This document shows, piece after piece, positions 20,992 to 32,189 of a stretch of DNA of 60,000 nt. The notes under the pieces were generated by a model. The model was given only the letters and a program-made list of their open reading frames with translations, ran no database searches and had not been told where the DNA came from. Both the position numbers and the translations under genes were made by a program. Within the stretch, counting starts at the first letter, position 1. Each line of letters starts with the position of its first letter. This DNA is from Antedon mediterranea. Lineage: Eukaryota; Echinodermata; Crinoidea; Comatulida; Antedonidae. The stretch spans positions 35,537,648 through 35,597,647 of the forward strand of contig NC_092673.1 of the NCBI RefSeq assembly GCF_964355755.1, in the 5' to 3' direction.

Positions 20992-21009
20992 ATCCCATCC
21001 TCGTCGCCA
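20992..21009 (-). other. Primer-binding site, tRNA-Ser(GCU) type
   Basis: On the minus strand TGGCGACGAGGATGGGAT lies one base inside the right LTR. It is complementary to the CCA-tailed 3' end of animal tRNA-Ser(GCU), which ends in ATCCCATCCTCGTCG plus CCA. This fixes the orientation and fits Ty3/Gypsy-like elements. Confidence 0.85.
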
Positions 21010-21010
21010 A

Positions 21011-21259
21011 TAAAGAGATTGCTAGTCTCTTGGTTTAGTTCCTTAACTACGATAAAAGACTACAACGTAAAATACTCACCATTGTAATAGTCTTTGTATG
21101 ACAATAATAAGTGAGTAGCAATAATATAGGTTTAGTTTCCGTCGTCGACTTCTCAAGTGTCCCAAACGTACTTGACGTTCCAAGATACGCACGGCGGAGC
21201 GCGTCCAGGTGTTTAGAACGACGCGCTCCGCTTAAGCATCTGTGTAGCGGCACTACATT
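21011..21259 (-). repeat. 5' LTR (249 bp)
   Basis: Identical copy of 16683-16931. It lies upstream of the primer-binding site in the element's orientation. Confidence 0.88.
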
Positions 21260-21761
21260 ATACATATAGAAGAATATTGTATTGGTGAACACTAATGTTA
21301 TCAAATCTACGTTTTACAGAATATCTGAGTCACTTTTCTAAACCTCATTCAGTACACAGCATCTAACTTCAATATCCCATGAAACAAATTACATTCGTAT
21401 AAAAAATAGCAGTAGGCCTACACATACATTATTATGGCCCTATCAATGAAATGTCACAGAATGAAAATTAAATCATTCATGGATTGCAAGTAAAATAAAA
21501 TTATAGGAGATTGAATATAAAAACACAACAATTGAGTAATTGGAATTGTGTCAGAGTAGTGGGCTACGAGTTGAACGACAAGACATTCCAGGGCCAAGCT
21601 GTACTCGGTGGAGACTTCCCACCGGCTGGAGGTATATCAGCTGTGCTGAGCTCTAGGTCTGGAGTGGACCCTAAACTAATAGTTAAAGGCCTAGCTAGGC
21701 CTAAAGTACTAGCTAGTAGTAGTAGGCTGATTGGACCGCCTGATTGTTGGTTAGGGACATT

Positions 21762-22659
21762 GGCGCTAGTTCCGTTTCGCACCTGTCGTTTATTTCGACT
21801 CAAAATTGGTAAACTAACTTTATCGTGAGTACCACACCTTAGAATTAGGCCTCAAAAATACTTTTACGAAGGAGATCACACAAAAAGTAAAAAATAAATC
21901 CTTTAAATTGATGAATTTACAGACGTGTTTCTCGCACATTGGGTTCGTGAATTTCGCATACTCCATGTTCAATGTTGTTGTTTATATGGAGTGCCAAAAG
22001 AGCAATCATAATAGAGGGCTAAAAACTCAGTAAATTGCGTATATTTAATGCATTTATTGGTGAAAATTACGTTCAATTTATCATATTTTGTCAATGTTAA
22101 TGCAACAAAAATATTACTGTTGATACTGTACATGGTTTTTGCAGGAACTTTTAGGAATGAAAATCGACAAATTCATCATAAAAATTACATGTACTGTAGG
22201 GGTATACCTGATCTAAATAATATTCCTCTTTCTTAGTCTTACTCTTAGGCCTAGGGTTGGTTGCTATTTGAAAACAGCAAATTATTAGCAGTAAAATGTT
22301 ACAGCATTTTTATTGACAAAATATATTAAAATTAAACGTGTATTTCAATAATAAATACATTAAAAGAAGACGCATTCCACTGAGTTTTTAACCATCTATT
22401 GTTGTTGCTCTTCTGGCGCTCCATAGAAACGAAAATATTGAACTTCGAGTATGCTAAATTCGCGAACGGTATAGTATGCGAGAAACATGTCTGTAAAATC
22501 ATCAATTTAAGGATTTATTTGTTACTTTTTATGTGATTCTTCTTCATAAAAGTACTTATGAGGCCCAATTTTAAGGTGTGGTATTCACAATAAGTTGCTT
22601 AACAATTTGGGGTCAAAAGGAAGTCGAAATAAAAACAGGTGCGAAACGGAACTAGCGCC
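21762..22659. mobile_element. 898-bp hAT-like foldback element, copy 2 (inverted)
   Basis: Reverse-complement copy of 11237-12134, with the same length and ends. It has its own 8-bp target duplication GGGACATT at 21754-21761 and 22660-22667. Different target duplications prove independent insertions rather than segmental duplication. Confidence 0.9.
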
Positions 22660-22667
22660 GGGACATT

Positions 22668-24110
22668 AATTGTTACAATGTTAAAAGTATACTGCTGTAC
22701 ATACTTGAAAACCTTCCGGAATTTATTGGAAGAGAACAAGTTGAATTAAGATGGCGGCGGTCCTGTCTTCCTCGTTTGTTCTCATTACCACCACCACTAC
22801 CAGGTCAGCGCCGTGGTGTAGCAAAAGAGCCCTGGAAATGGGAATTCCCCTTTCTGGAATGACGTCATTGAATATCTTGCTTGATGTTGCCCAATCGTGT
22901 CTTCTGTAGCTGTGACGTTTTCGGGAAGGAAAATAAGAATTCATCGGAAAGGAAAATAAGAATTCATTATTTAAATTCTGCTATCGTTTATGTTATTCAT
23001 TATCATATTATCTTTAAGGTTTTGTAGGCCTTCCTACTAAATGAAATTATTTAACAAAAATGTAGAAACGTTAATTATTCATACCGTTTGTTTCAAAATA
23101 TTTCATAACATATATTTAATATAAAAATGACAATCCATCATTACAATAGATTTTAAGTTCTGTATTGTTTTGTATTTTACAATCATGTTTATGTAAATAA
23201 TACAGCAGGCCTATTACAAGGTCTTTCTCTCCCAAACTAAGGTACAGTAAAATTTCCATCCAGCCAAAACATAACCAAAGATAACGCAGAAATAATTTCA
23301 TTAAAGACCCCTTCCCTGCAATTTTGGACGTTTTTTGGAAAATAATACATATATATCACTTTAAAAACATTAAACCATGTCATTCCTTGTCTTAAATGTA
23401 CGTTTTATGGTAAATTATGATAAAAAGTGAGAAACAATGCACTACCTAAGTAGCTCGCGGCGATCGACCTCTCGTGGACGGTCTTAGGCCTAGCCTAGCT
23501 AGGCTTGTTTTGTAGGCCTAGCTGGTAAACATCGGTAACGTACGAACATCATACGCGAGCTATATACCTAGCCTGACATTGTATAGTTGCTGCATTAATT
23601 GTCTTTCTATTTTTGCCAGACTCCGTTGATACAAATTGGGGAAAACCCGGTATTTTCGCTGAAAAGTTAGGAGTCTTCATTTGTTTTGGCCTCACGATCG
23701 ATCGCAAAGTGGGCGAATTACAGGTGAAAAACAAAAATATCAATCCGCGCGCAATGCATTTTGGGATTTATAGCGGGCCGCTATAATTATTAGAATCGAC
23801 TTATTTTTCACATTTTTAACCGTTTAAAGACGAAAAAAGTTATCGCAATAGGACCATATAGTATTATTTTTACATTAAATATAGTTTGTGATCTTAAATT
23901 AGATCTAAAAAACGTAGGGAATGGGGCTTTAATATTGTAACGAAAATCCGTCCTCGGGTTCGTTCCCTTTTTGGGGAAAGGTCTGCGGTACCACGAATGA
24001 ACGAAACACACAAATCAATTACATTCTTTGGAGTGGCCTCCTTTATTCTTCTATGATTTCTAATTTATGTGTACAAGTGATTATAATAATTAATCTGATT
24101 AGTTCTGTTA
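22668..24110. other. Intergenic, no supported gene
   Basis: Unique-looking sequence with several AGGCCTAG palindromes around 23485-23525. Only short chance ORFs are present, without splice support or recognisable domains. Confidence 0.5.
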
Positions 24111-24134
24111 TTACGCCGGACTGGAAATAGTAGC

Positions 24135-24600
24135 GTAACCACCACCCGCACGTAACCTCCACAGCAACACAATGGTGTAACCTCCAACTGCACGTAACCA
24201 CCAACACAATGGTGTGACCTCCAACTACACGTAACCACCAACTATGGTGTAACCTCCAACTGCACGTAACCACCCACAATGGTGTAACCTCCAACTGCAC
24301 GTAACCACCAACTAAGGTGTAACCTCCAACTGCACGTAACCACCAACTGTGGTGTAACCTCCAACTGCACGTAACCACCAACTGTGGTGTAACCTCCAAC
24401 TGCACGTAACCACCAACTGTGGTGTAACCTCCAACTGCACGTAACCACCAACTAAGGTGTAACCTCCAACTGCACGTAACCACCAACTAAGGTGTAACCT
24501 CCAACTGCACGTAACCACCAACTAAGGTGTAACCTCCAACTGCACGTAACCACCAACTGTGGTGTAACCTCCAACTGTGGTGTAACCACGTACCGGCTAA
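24135..24600. repeat. 35-bp minisatellite, ~13 copies
   Basis: The unit contains CTCCAACTGCACGTAACCAC plus AACTGTGGTGTAAC (35 bp). More degenerate relatives (units with CAACCAGTA, CTCCGGCTCACTATGTCTC) continue to about 24890. The minus-strand ORFs are repeat artefacts. Confidence 0.85.
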
Positions 24601-24889
24601 CAGGGTAACCACCAGTGGTCTTAACCACTGGCTACTAGGTGTACCCACCAGTATCACAACCACAGGGTGTACCACGGCTAACTATATCTCAAGCAGTAAC
24701 ACAACCAGTAGGTGCAACCACCGGCTCAGCTATCTCAAATAGTGATACAACCAGTACAGTATAGGCGCAACCTCCGGCTCACTATGTCTCAAATAGTGAT
24801 ACAACCAGTACAGTAGGCGCAACCTCCGGCTCACTATGTCTCCAACAGCAGCACAAGCGGTAGGCTGTACCCTCCGGCTAACTTACTTG

Positions 24890-25330
24890 CTGGGTCTTAA
24901 CTCTCCTTTTATTATTCAGCTCTAATTTCCTCTTTCTTTTCTCTAATCCTCTCTGCACTTTGCTTTCCAATTTCTCTAATGTCCCTGCTTCTCCGCTTTT
25001 CCAGCTCCAATCTCTCCCTCCTTTTTAACGCAGCTCGAGGTAACCCTCCATTGCCTTCCTTCTCCAATCCCTCTCTGCTCTTTTTCTCACGTCCGTTCTC
25101 TGCTACTCTTCCTGCCTACTCTCCCTCCATCTGCCGCCCTCTATCTTTTCCTTCTCCCCCAAAATCATTACAATATTATTTGTAATTTCATAAAACGTTG
25201 TACAGTTGGGTTGTGGTATTATTTCTTCATTCAGTTTTTTTTGTTCAGAAATTTCTTGAATTTTTATGAAATCAGTTTATACAGAAATAGATTTGCACAT
25301 TTTTTTCATCATTAAAATTATTATTAAAAA
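24890..25330. other. Pyrimidine-rich then AT-rich intergenic sequence
   Basis: 24890-25165 is strongly C/T-biased (CTCTCC, TTTCTTTTC runs) and then becomes AT-rich before the 44-bp satellite. No gene is supported. Confidence 0.5.
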
Positions 25331-27066
25331 AGAATCAACAACATTATAAGATGTCCATCATCCATGTATTTAATAGAATCAACAACATTATAAGATGTCC
25401 ATCATCCATGTATTTAATAGAATCAACAACATTATAAGATGTCCATCATCCATGTATTTAATAGAATCAACAACATTATAAGATGTCCATCATCCATGTA
25501 TTTAATAAGAATCAACAACATTATAAGATGTCCATCATCCATGTATTTAATAGAATCAACAACATTATAAGATGTCCATCATCCATGTATTTAATAGAAT
25601 CAACAACATTATAAGATGTCCATCATCCATGTATTTAATAGAATCAACAACATTATAAGATGTCCATCATCCATGTATTTAATAGAATCAACAACATTAT
25701 AAGATATCCATCATCCATGTATTTAATAGAATCAACAACATTATAAGATGTCCATCATCCATGTATTTAATAGAATCAACAACATTATAAGATGTCCATC
25801 ATCCATGTATTTAATAGAATCAACAACATTATAAGATGTCCATCATTCATGTATTTAATAGAATCAACAACATTATAAGATGTCCATCATCCATGTATTT
25901 AATAGAATCAACAACATTATAAGAAGTCCATCATCCATGTATTTAATAGAATCAACAACATTATAAGATGTCCATCATCCATGTATTTAATAGAATCAAC
26001 AACATTATAAGATGTCCATCATCCATGTATTTAATAGAATCAACAACATTATAAGATGTCCATCATCCATGTATTTAATAGAATCAACAACATTATAAGA
26101 TGTCCATCATCCATGTATTTAATAGAATCAACATTATAAGATGTCCATCATTCATGTATTTAATAGAATCAACAACATTATAAGATGTCCATCATCCATG
26201 TATTTAATAGAATCAACAACATTATAAGATGTCCATCATCCATGTATTTAATAGAATCAACATTATAAGATGTCCATCATTCATGTATTTAATAGAATCA
26301 ACAACATTATAAGATGTCCATCATCCATGTATTTAATAGAATCAACATTATAAGATGTCCATCATCCATGTATTTAATAGAATCAACAACATTATAAGAT
26401 GTCCATCATCCATGTATTTAATAGAATCAACAACATCATAAGATGTCCATCATCCATGTATTTAATAGAATCAACAACATTATAAGATGTCCATCATTCA
26501 TGTATTTAATAGAATCAACAATATTATAAGATGTCCATCATCCATGTATTTAATAGAATCAACAACATTATAAGATGTCCATCATCCATGTATTTAATAG
26601 AATCAACATCATTATAAGATGTCCATCATCCATGTATTTAATAGAATCAACATCATTATAAGATGTCCATCATCCATGTATTTAATAGAATCAACAACAT
26701 TATAAGATGTCCATCATCCATGTATTTAATAGAATCAACAACATTATAAGATGTCCATCATCCATGTATTTAATAGAATCAACAACATTATAAGATGTCC
26801 ATCATTCATGTATTTAATAGAATCAACAACATTATAAGATGTCCATCATCCATGTATTTAATAGAATCAACAACATTATAAGATGTCCATCATCCATGTA
26901 TTTAATAGAATCAACAACATTATAAGATGTCCATCATCCATGTATTTAATAGAATCAACAACATTATAAGATGTCCATCATCCATGTATTTAATAGAATC
27001 AACAACATTATAAGATGTCCATCATCCATGTATTTAATAGAATCAACAACATTATAAGATGTCCAT
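25331..27066. repeat. 44-bp satellite array, ~39 copies
   Basis: The unit AGAATCAACAACATTATAAG + ATGTCCATCATCCATGTATT + TAAT is 44 bp. Copies differ by few substitutions, and at least three carry the same short deletion (AATCAACATTATAAG), suggesting higher-order duplication. Non-coding. Confidence 0.95.
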
Positions 27067-27318
27067 TTTATTATGGCCGCTGAAATGCACCCCTGTCACA
27101 CCAATAAATCCCAAAATTAGATATTGTTTATAATTTAAAATACTACAGAAAGAACTAACTAATAATAAAAGATAAATATGTATTTATTTCATATTCATAT
27201 ATACATTTATATATTACATTCTGAAAATATATTGAAAATCAAGGTGCTCCATTTTATTTATAGTACTATTTTTTTTTACTGGAATGTACAAACATGCAAA
27301 ATACCATAGAAACCCTTT

Positions 27319-28022
27319 TCACTGAAAATGCACAGTAACAACCACTATACTTCATTTACAACCCCCCTGCCCCAATTAACACAAGTATATGCTATTGACT
27401 GAAGATGCACAGTAACAACCACTGTACTTCATTTACAACCCCCCTGCCTCAATTAACACAAGTATATGCTATTGACTGAAAATACACAGTAACAACCACT
27501 GTACTTCATTTACATCCCCCCTGCCCCAATTAACACAAGTATATGCTATTGACTGAAAATGCACAGTAACAACCACTGTACTTCATTTACAACCCCCTGC
27601 CTCAATTAACACAAGTATATGCTATTGACTGAAATGCACAGTAACAATCACTGTACTTCATTTACAACCCCCTGCCCCAATTAACACAAGTATATGCTAT
27701 TGACTGAAATGCACAGTAACAACTACTGTACTTCATTTACAACCCCCCTGCCCCAATTAACACAAGTATATGCTATTGACTGAAAATGCACAGTAACAAT
27801 CACTGTACTTCATTTACAACCCCCCTGCCCCAATTAACACAAGTATATGCTATTGACTGAAAATGCACAGTAACAATCACTGTACTTCATTTACAACCCC
27901 CTGCCCCAATTAACACAAGTATGCTATTGACTGAAAATGCACAGTAACAACCACTGTACTTCATTTACAACCCCCCTGCCCCAATTAACACAAGTATATG
28001 CTATTGACTGAAAATGCACAGT
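27319..28022. repeat. 77-bp minisatellite, ~9 copies
   Basis: The 77-bp unit contains CACAGTAACAACCACTGTAC, a run of 5-6 C, and AATTAACACAAGTATATGC. Units vary in the C-run and in AAAATG/AAATG. It ends about 540 bp past the stop codon of gene B. Confidence 0.92.
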
Positions 28023-28187
28023 ATAATAATATGACATATTGTTTAGAAATATTATAACATAATTTGTATAATATTCACTCAATCACAATGAATAAAGCAT
28101 TTACATTTATATTACCAAAGATTATGATAACAAACAAATATTAGTATTAAAGTAAAAACATATCCCATCCATTTGTAACAACCTGAT

Positions 28188-28193
28188 TTTATT
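28188..28193 (-). terminator. Possible poly(A) signal of gene B
   Basis: AATAAA on the minus strand, about 370 nt after the gene B stop. It is the right type of signal, but such hexamers are frequent in AT-rich DNA. Confidence 0.25.
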
Positions 28194-28562
28194 AAGCTTA
28201 ATACTTTGGTGAAAATTGATTTTTGACATTATTACAGCATTAAAAAACTTTAAATAGCCAAACATTATCAAAAAAATATATCAAAATTATATGAAAGCAT
28301 TTTGTTGCAAAAAAAATCAGGCATTGTCTCGTCAGTATAAAAAAATATCAATTTTTCTTATATGAGATAATTATCATATCAAGGTAATGTCAGTACATTT
28401 TTGTTTTGTTTTTTTGGCTGCAATACGCATATGAAATTTATAATTTATATTTTTTTAAACGTTCTCAAGTCAAAAATGAAAATGCCTCTAAGTACATGTA
28501 CGGTATCATGCAGTTTAATGAAAGTTATATTAAGCTGCACTTTAATAACTACTGTATAGCAG

Positions 28563-30181
28563 TTAGTAATAGGTAAATACACCATTTATACTCTGGAAGT
28601 GTTGCCTCATATCCTGCACTATATCATTAGGTAATTCACACCAACGCGCATCAAGTTTTCTCAGTTTAGGAGAAATAGCCAGTAATGTGGTAAATGAAGA
28701 ACCTGTGATATCAGTGAGAGTATTCACATTGATATCAAGATTATCTAATTCCAACACTAGGTTCCTATTGACACATTCCTTCACCATAGCATCTATGATA
28801 ACACCTGATAGACTGCACCAGTTCATGTTAAGTGTTTTCAGTTTAGGACAAATAGCCAGTAATGTGCCAAATGAAGAACCTGTGATGTCACTGAAAGTAT
28901 TCCCATGGATATCAAGATTATCTAATTCCAACACTAGGTTCCTATTGACACATTCCCTCACCATAGCATTTATGATAACACCTGACAGCTTGCAGCTGCT
29001 TATGTTAAGTGTTTTTAGTTTAGGTGAAATAGCCAGTAATGTGCCAAATGAAGAACCTGTGATGTCACTGAAATTATTCAGACTGATATCAAGATTATCT
29101 AATTCCAACACTAGGTTTCTATTGACACATTCCCTCACCATAGCATTTATGATAATACCTGACAGCCTGCACCAGCTTATGTTAAGTGTTTTTAGTTTAG
29201 GTGAAATAGCCAGTAATGTGCCAAATGAAGAACCTGTGATGTCACTGAGAATATTCTCACTGATATCAAGATTATCTAATTTAAACACTAGGTTCCTATT
29301 GACACATTCCCTCACCATAGCATTTATGATAACACCTGACAGACGGCAGTTGAACATGTTAAGTGTTTTCAGTTTAGGTGAAATAGCCAGTAATGTGCCA
29401 AGTGAAGAACCTGTGATGTCACTGAAAGTATTCACACGGATATGAAGATTATCTAATTCCAACACTAGGTTTCTATTGACACATTCCCTCACCATAGCAT
29501 CTATGATAACACCTGACAGACGGCAGCTGCTTATGTTAAGTGTTTTCAGTTTAGGCGAAATAGCCAGTAATGTGCCAAATGAAGAACCTGTGATGTCACG
29601 GAGAGTATTCCCATGGATATCAAGGTTCTCTAATTCCAACACTAGTCCTTTCTTTGATAGTGCATCAACAGTATCATTCATAGTTACACCTGTTAACTTA
29701 CGTAATTGAAGCATTTTGAGTTGTGGTGCATTAATCAATAAATGAATTAAAAATGATGTAGACAAATGTTTATTACATTGAAAAGCTTCTATATTGTATT
29801 TAAAAGTGTATTTACTACATTCAGTAGACAGACATTTCACCACATCATCAGTACATGATGGACTGATTTTAGAAAAAACATACTCTTCATCTTTTACAGC
29901 AATCAAAACATGAGCTAGCATTCTACCAATGTCTTCTGATGATTTCTGTTGAATCCATTCCAACCACCTTTTTCTGCGTTTCCATATTCCTACTACATTA
30001 TTACTACTTATCATCTTTATGATACCCTGATCTGTTTTTAAACTCTTAATACCACTACTTCTCATGTAAGTGAAAAATCGTCTTACAGAGTTACATATCT
30101 CATCTATAGCATGTTCATCTGTCATTGTATCTTGACTTGGTAGCTGTTGATGTGAAGTTGAGGGCTCACTGTCATCAATAC
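28563..30181 (-). CDS. Gene B last exon: helical region and ribonuclease-inhibitor-type LRRs
   Basis: The 1619-nt terminal exon codes for 539 residues. The first ~150 are polar and helical, with a basic patch [12 protein letters not shown]. Next come six double repeats of about 57 residues: [10 protein letters not shown]-x-x-N then [12 protein letters not shown], then K-L-K-T-L-N-I-S-x-C-x-L-S. This is the alternating 28/29-residue RI-like LRR type found in NLR proteins. The repeats are nearly identical to one another, so they expanded recently or are homogenised. The exon ends with a short C-terminal cap and the stop at 28563. Confidence 0.88.
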
Positions 30182-32189
30182 CTGTAAAAGGAATTAATCT
30201 TATATTAATAAGACATGGTGGAACCAAACAATGGGTGGGCAGCAATTTATATATTTACCAGATTCATGTCAACTTTTACAATATTAAAAGTTTCTTTATT
30301 GCTTAAGATATACACAGCATAAATTAATATATGACAATTTTGAAATAATGTAAAAGAAACAAAAACTGTAAAATGTGCACAACTATTATAGGTTTAAAAA
30401 ATATAAACACACACTTCTTAAAGTGTATTTTTAGATGTATAGAATTTATAATTATATTCTGTAATTAAATGTTATTTTATTAATAAAAAGCAAAATATGA
30501 ATAAAAACATTTTATTTTCCATTATTTCTAAACAATAAAAAATAACAATAAATGTTACATTTACTATTTTTAAATTACCTTTAAATAGTTCCATTTCTTT
30601 TGGGGATTTCTCAGAATCTGTTTTAATAGAACATTTTTTCTCTACAAACATTTCTCTTACATAGTCTCTTAATGTTGTCTCTATTCAAAGAAATCAAATA
30701 TAAACTCATGTATTATATAAAAAGTATATTTAAAAAATATAATAATTTTTTGTTTACATGTTTTTCATTTTAAATTAAAATACAGATTTATTGTCTGTCT
30801 TACCCTTTTTTGATTTTCTTTGTTTCTTTCCTTTAACTTGATCTTCTGACTCATCTAATAAAACAAAAGAAAATACTACAAATTAATTCTTTAATTCTTT
30901 AAATGTCCCTTTTATTCCAATTTTCTCATAGGTTTCAGTAAATGGTGTTTCCAGTGATTTTCAAGCTCAGGTTTAGATTGACTAATTGTTGGTGAATATA
31001 TTGCTGCTTCTTGTTATTTTCCAGTCTACAGACGTTTAATTTAAAAAGAACAATTCACTTTCACACACCTCATGGTTACAGTATACTTACTCTTTCTTGA
31101 TTTTCTTGGTTTCTTTGTTTTAACTGGATCTTCTGACGCATCTAAAACATGAGAACATGTGAAATGATAATGATGATAAATTAGGACAATTTTTAATAAA
31201 TAATTTATGTATAATCCATATCTGCAATATTTAAATTTAAAATATTACAATTTTTAAATCATTAATTGTAGCACAAATATGTTTACAAAATCACAAAAAT
31301 GAGGTTTGTTGTTGCTGAAATGTAATGTTTATTAAATAAATGGTATGGAGTGATTTTAAATACTAATATTTAATATAGATTTAATTTTATTATTTCTCCT
31401 CTTTTTTTTTTATCTATAATAGAGAATTTGTAAAATGTGGAATACTGTAGATATTTTGGTTTGATTAACTTGGAATGAATAAAATATTGATTGCATAATA
31501 ATACAATAAATTATTTTCCTAATTACCAACTGTCATGAAAAGATATCATTTTAAAGTCCTATTGAAGAAAATAAACATAAAATATGCATACATTTTGTTA
31601 GAACTTCTTCAGGTTCTCCAAGATTCAAGATACCTAATTTCTCGATAAATAGTTGCATCTTTCCTTCACTGATGATCTGTCTTTTTTCAAGATCATTAAT
31701 CAGACTCCATTTATCTTCATAAGATGTTGGTGCCTCATTAACAAGATCACTGATGGATTCCACATTTTTTGTGGTCAGCTTATTTCCAAATTCTACCAAC
31801 ATGCATCTGTGATGACTGAATTTTGAAACGGAAATCTCCTCGACATTTGGGAATGTTAAAACTTCCTCTTGAATTTTTCTTGCTAATTCAAATTCTCCTG
31901 TTGCATTGATGGTGTCATAAAACAATGTGAAATCCTGGCTTGTCAGATGATTAGATTCAATTAAGAATTCCAGCAGGTCTATTGTGCTAGATGCCTTGTA
32001 TAAAATATGAGGAAGCAGCAGGTCTGTGTACAAGGCTTTCAGCAAATTCAATGAATCTCTCTTATCATACCAGCTGCAAAATTCTTCTTTAACATATGCA
32101 AACATATCATCTTGTATTTCTAGATTGGAAATAAAGATCTCAATAAGAAATGTTTTACAGTATTTCTTTTCAGAAAATACAATAGCCAT
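28563..32189 (-). CDS. Alternative form of gene B: DED-DED-basic linker-LRR protein, 806 aa
   Basis: Exons 32189-31592, 31141-31091, 30854-30804, 30680-30579, 30181-28563 join in phase 1 throughout, 2421 nt in total, with a clear ATG and stop. The 13 nt before the ATG cannot be entered in frame from a phase-1 exon, so 31592-32189 is a first exon. Only 236 bp separate it from the donor of exon 32426-32521, leaving no room for a separate 3' end of the long gene. The long form must therefore share the last four exons or read through. The same protein could be annotated as its own gene. Confidence 0.72.

Larger units (their letters stand above)
16683..21259 (-). mobile_element. Non-autonomous LTR retrotransposon, 4.6 kb
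   Basis: It has identical 249-bp direct repeats at both ends, a primer-binding site next to the right LTR and a polypurine tract next to the left LTR. All indicate minus-strand orientation. The interior holds a GC-richer coding remnant (about 17213-18450) and further gag-like but frame-broken sequence (about 18670-19080). I see no reverse transcriptase, integrase or protease, and no clear target duplication. The interior also has short repeats of TCATGTCACGAGCATGAA near 20690-20720. Confidence 0.85.

Noticed and set aside
24043-24675. Several minus-strand frames rich in V-T-C-S-W-R-L
   Set aside because: They follow the 35-bp minisatellite in three frames, so they are repeat artefacts.
25331-27066. 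Possible CRISPR-like array of regular repeats
   Set aside because: The units are contiguous without unique spacers and the context is an animal genome, so it is an ordinary satellite.
28687-29709. Long plus-strand open frames opposite the LRR exon
   Set aside because: Antisense shadow of the repetitive LRR coding sequence. The minus frame has splice sites and LRR motifs.
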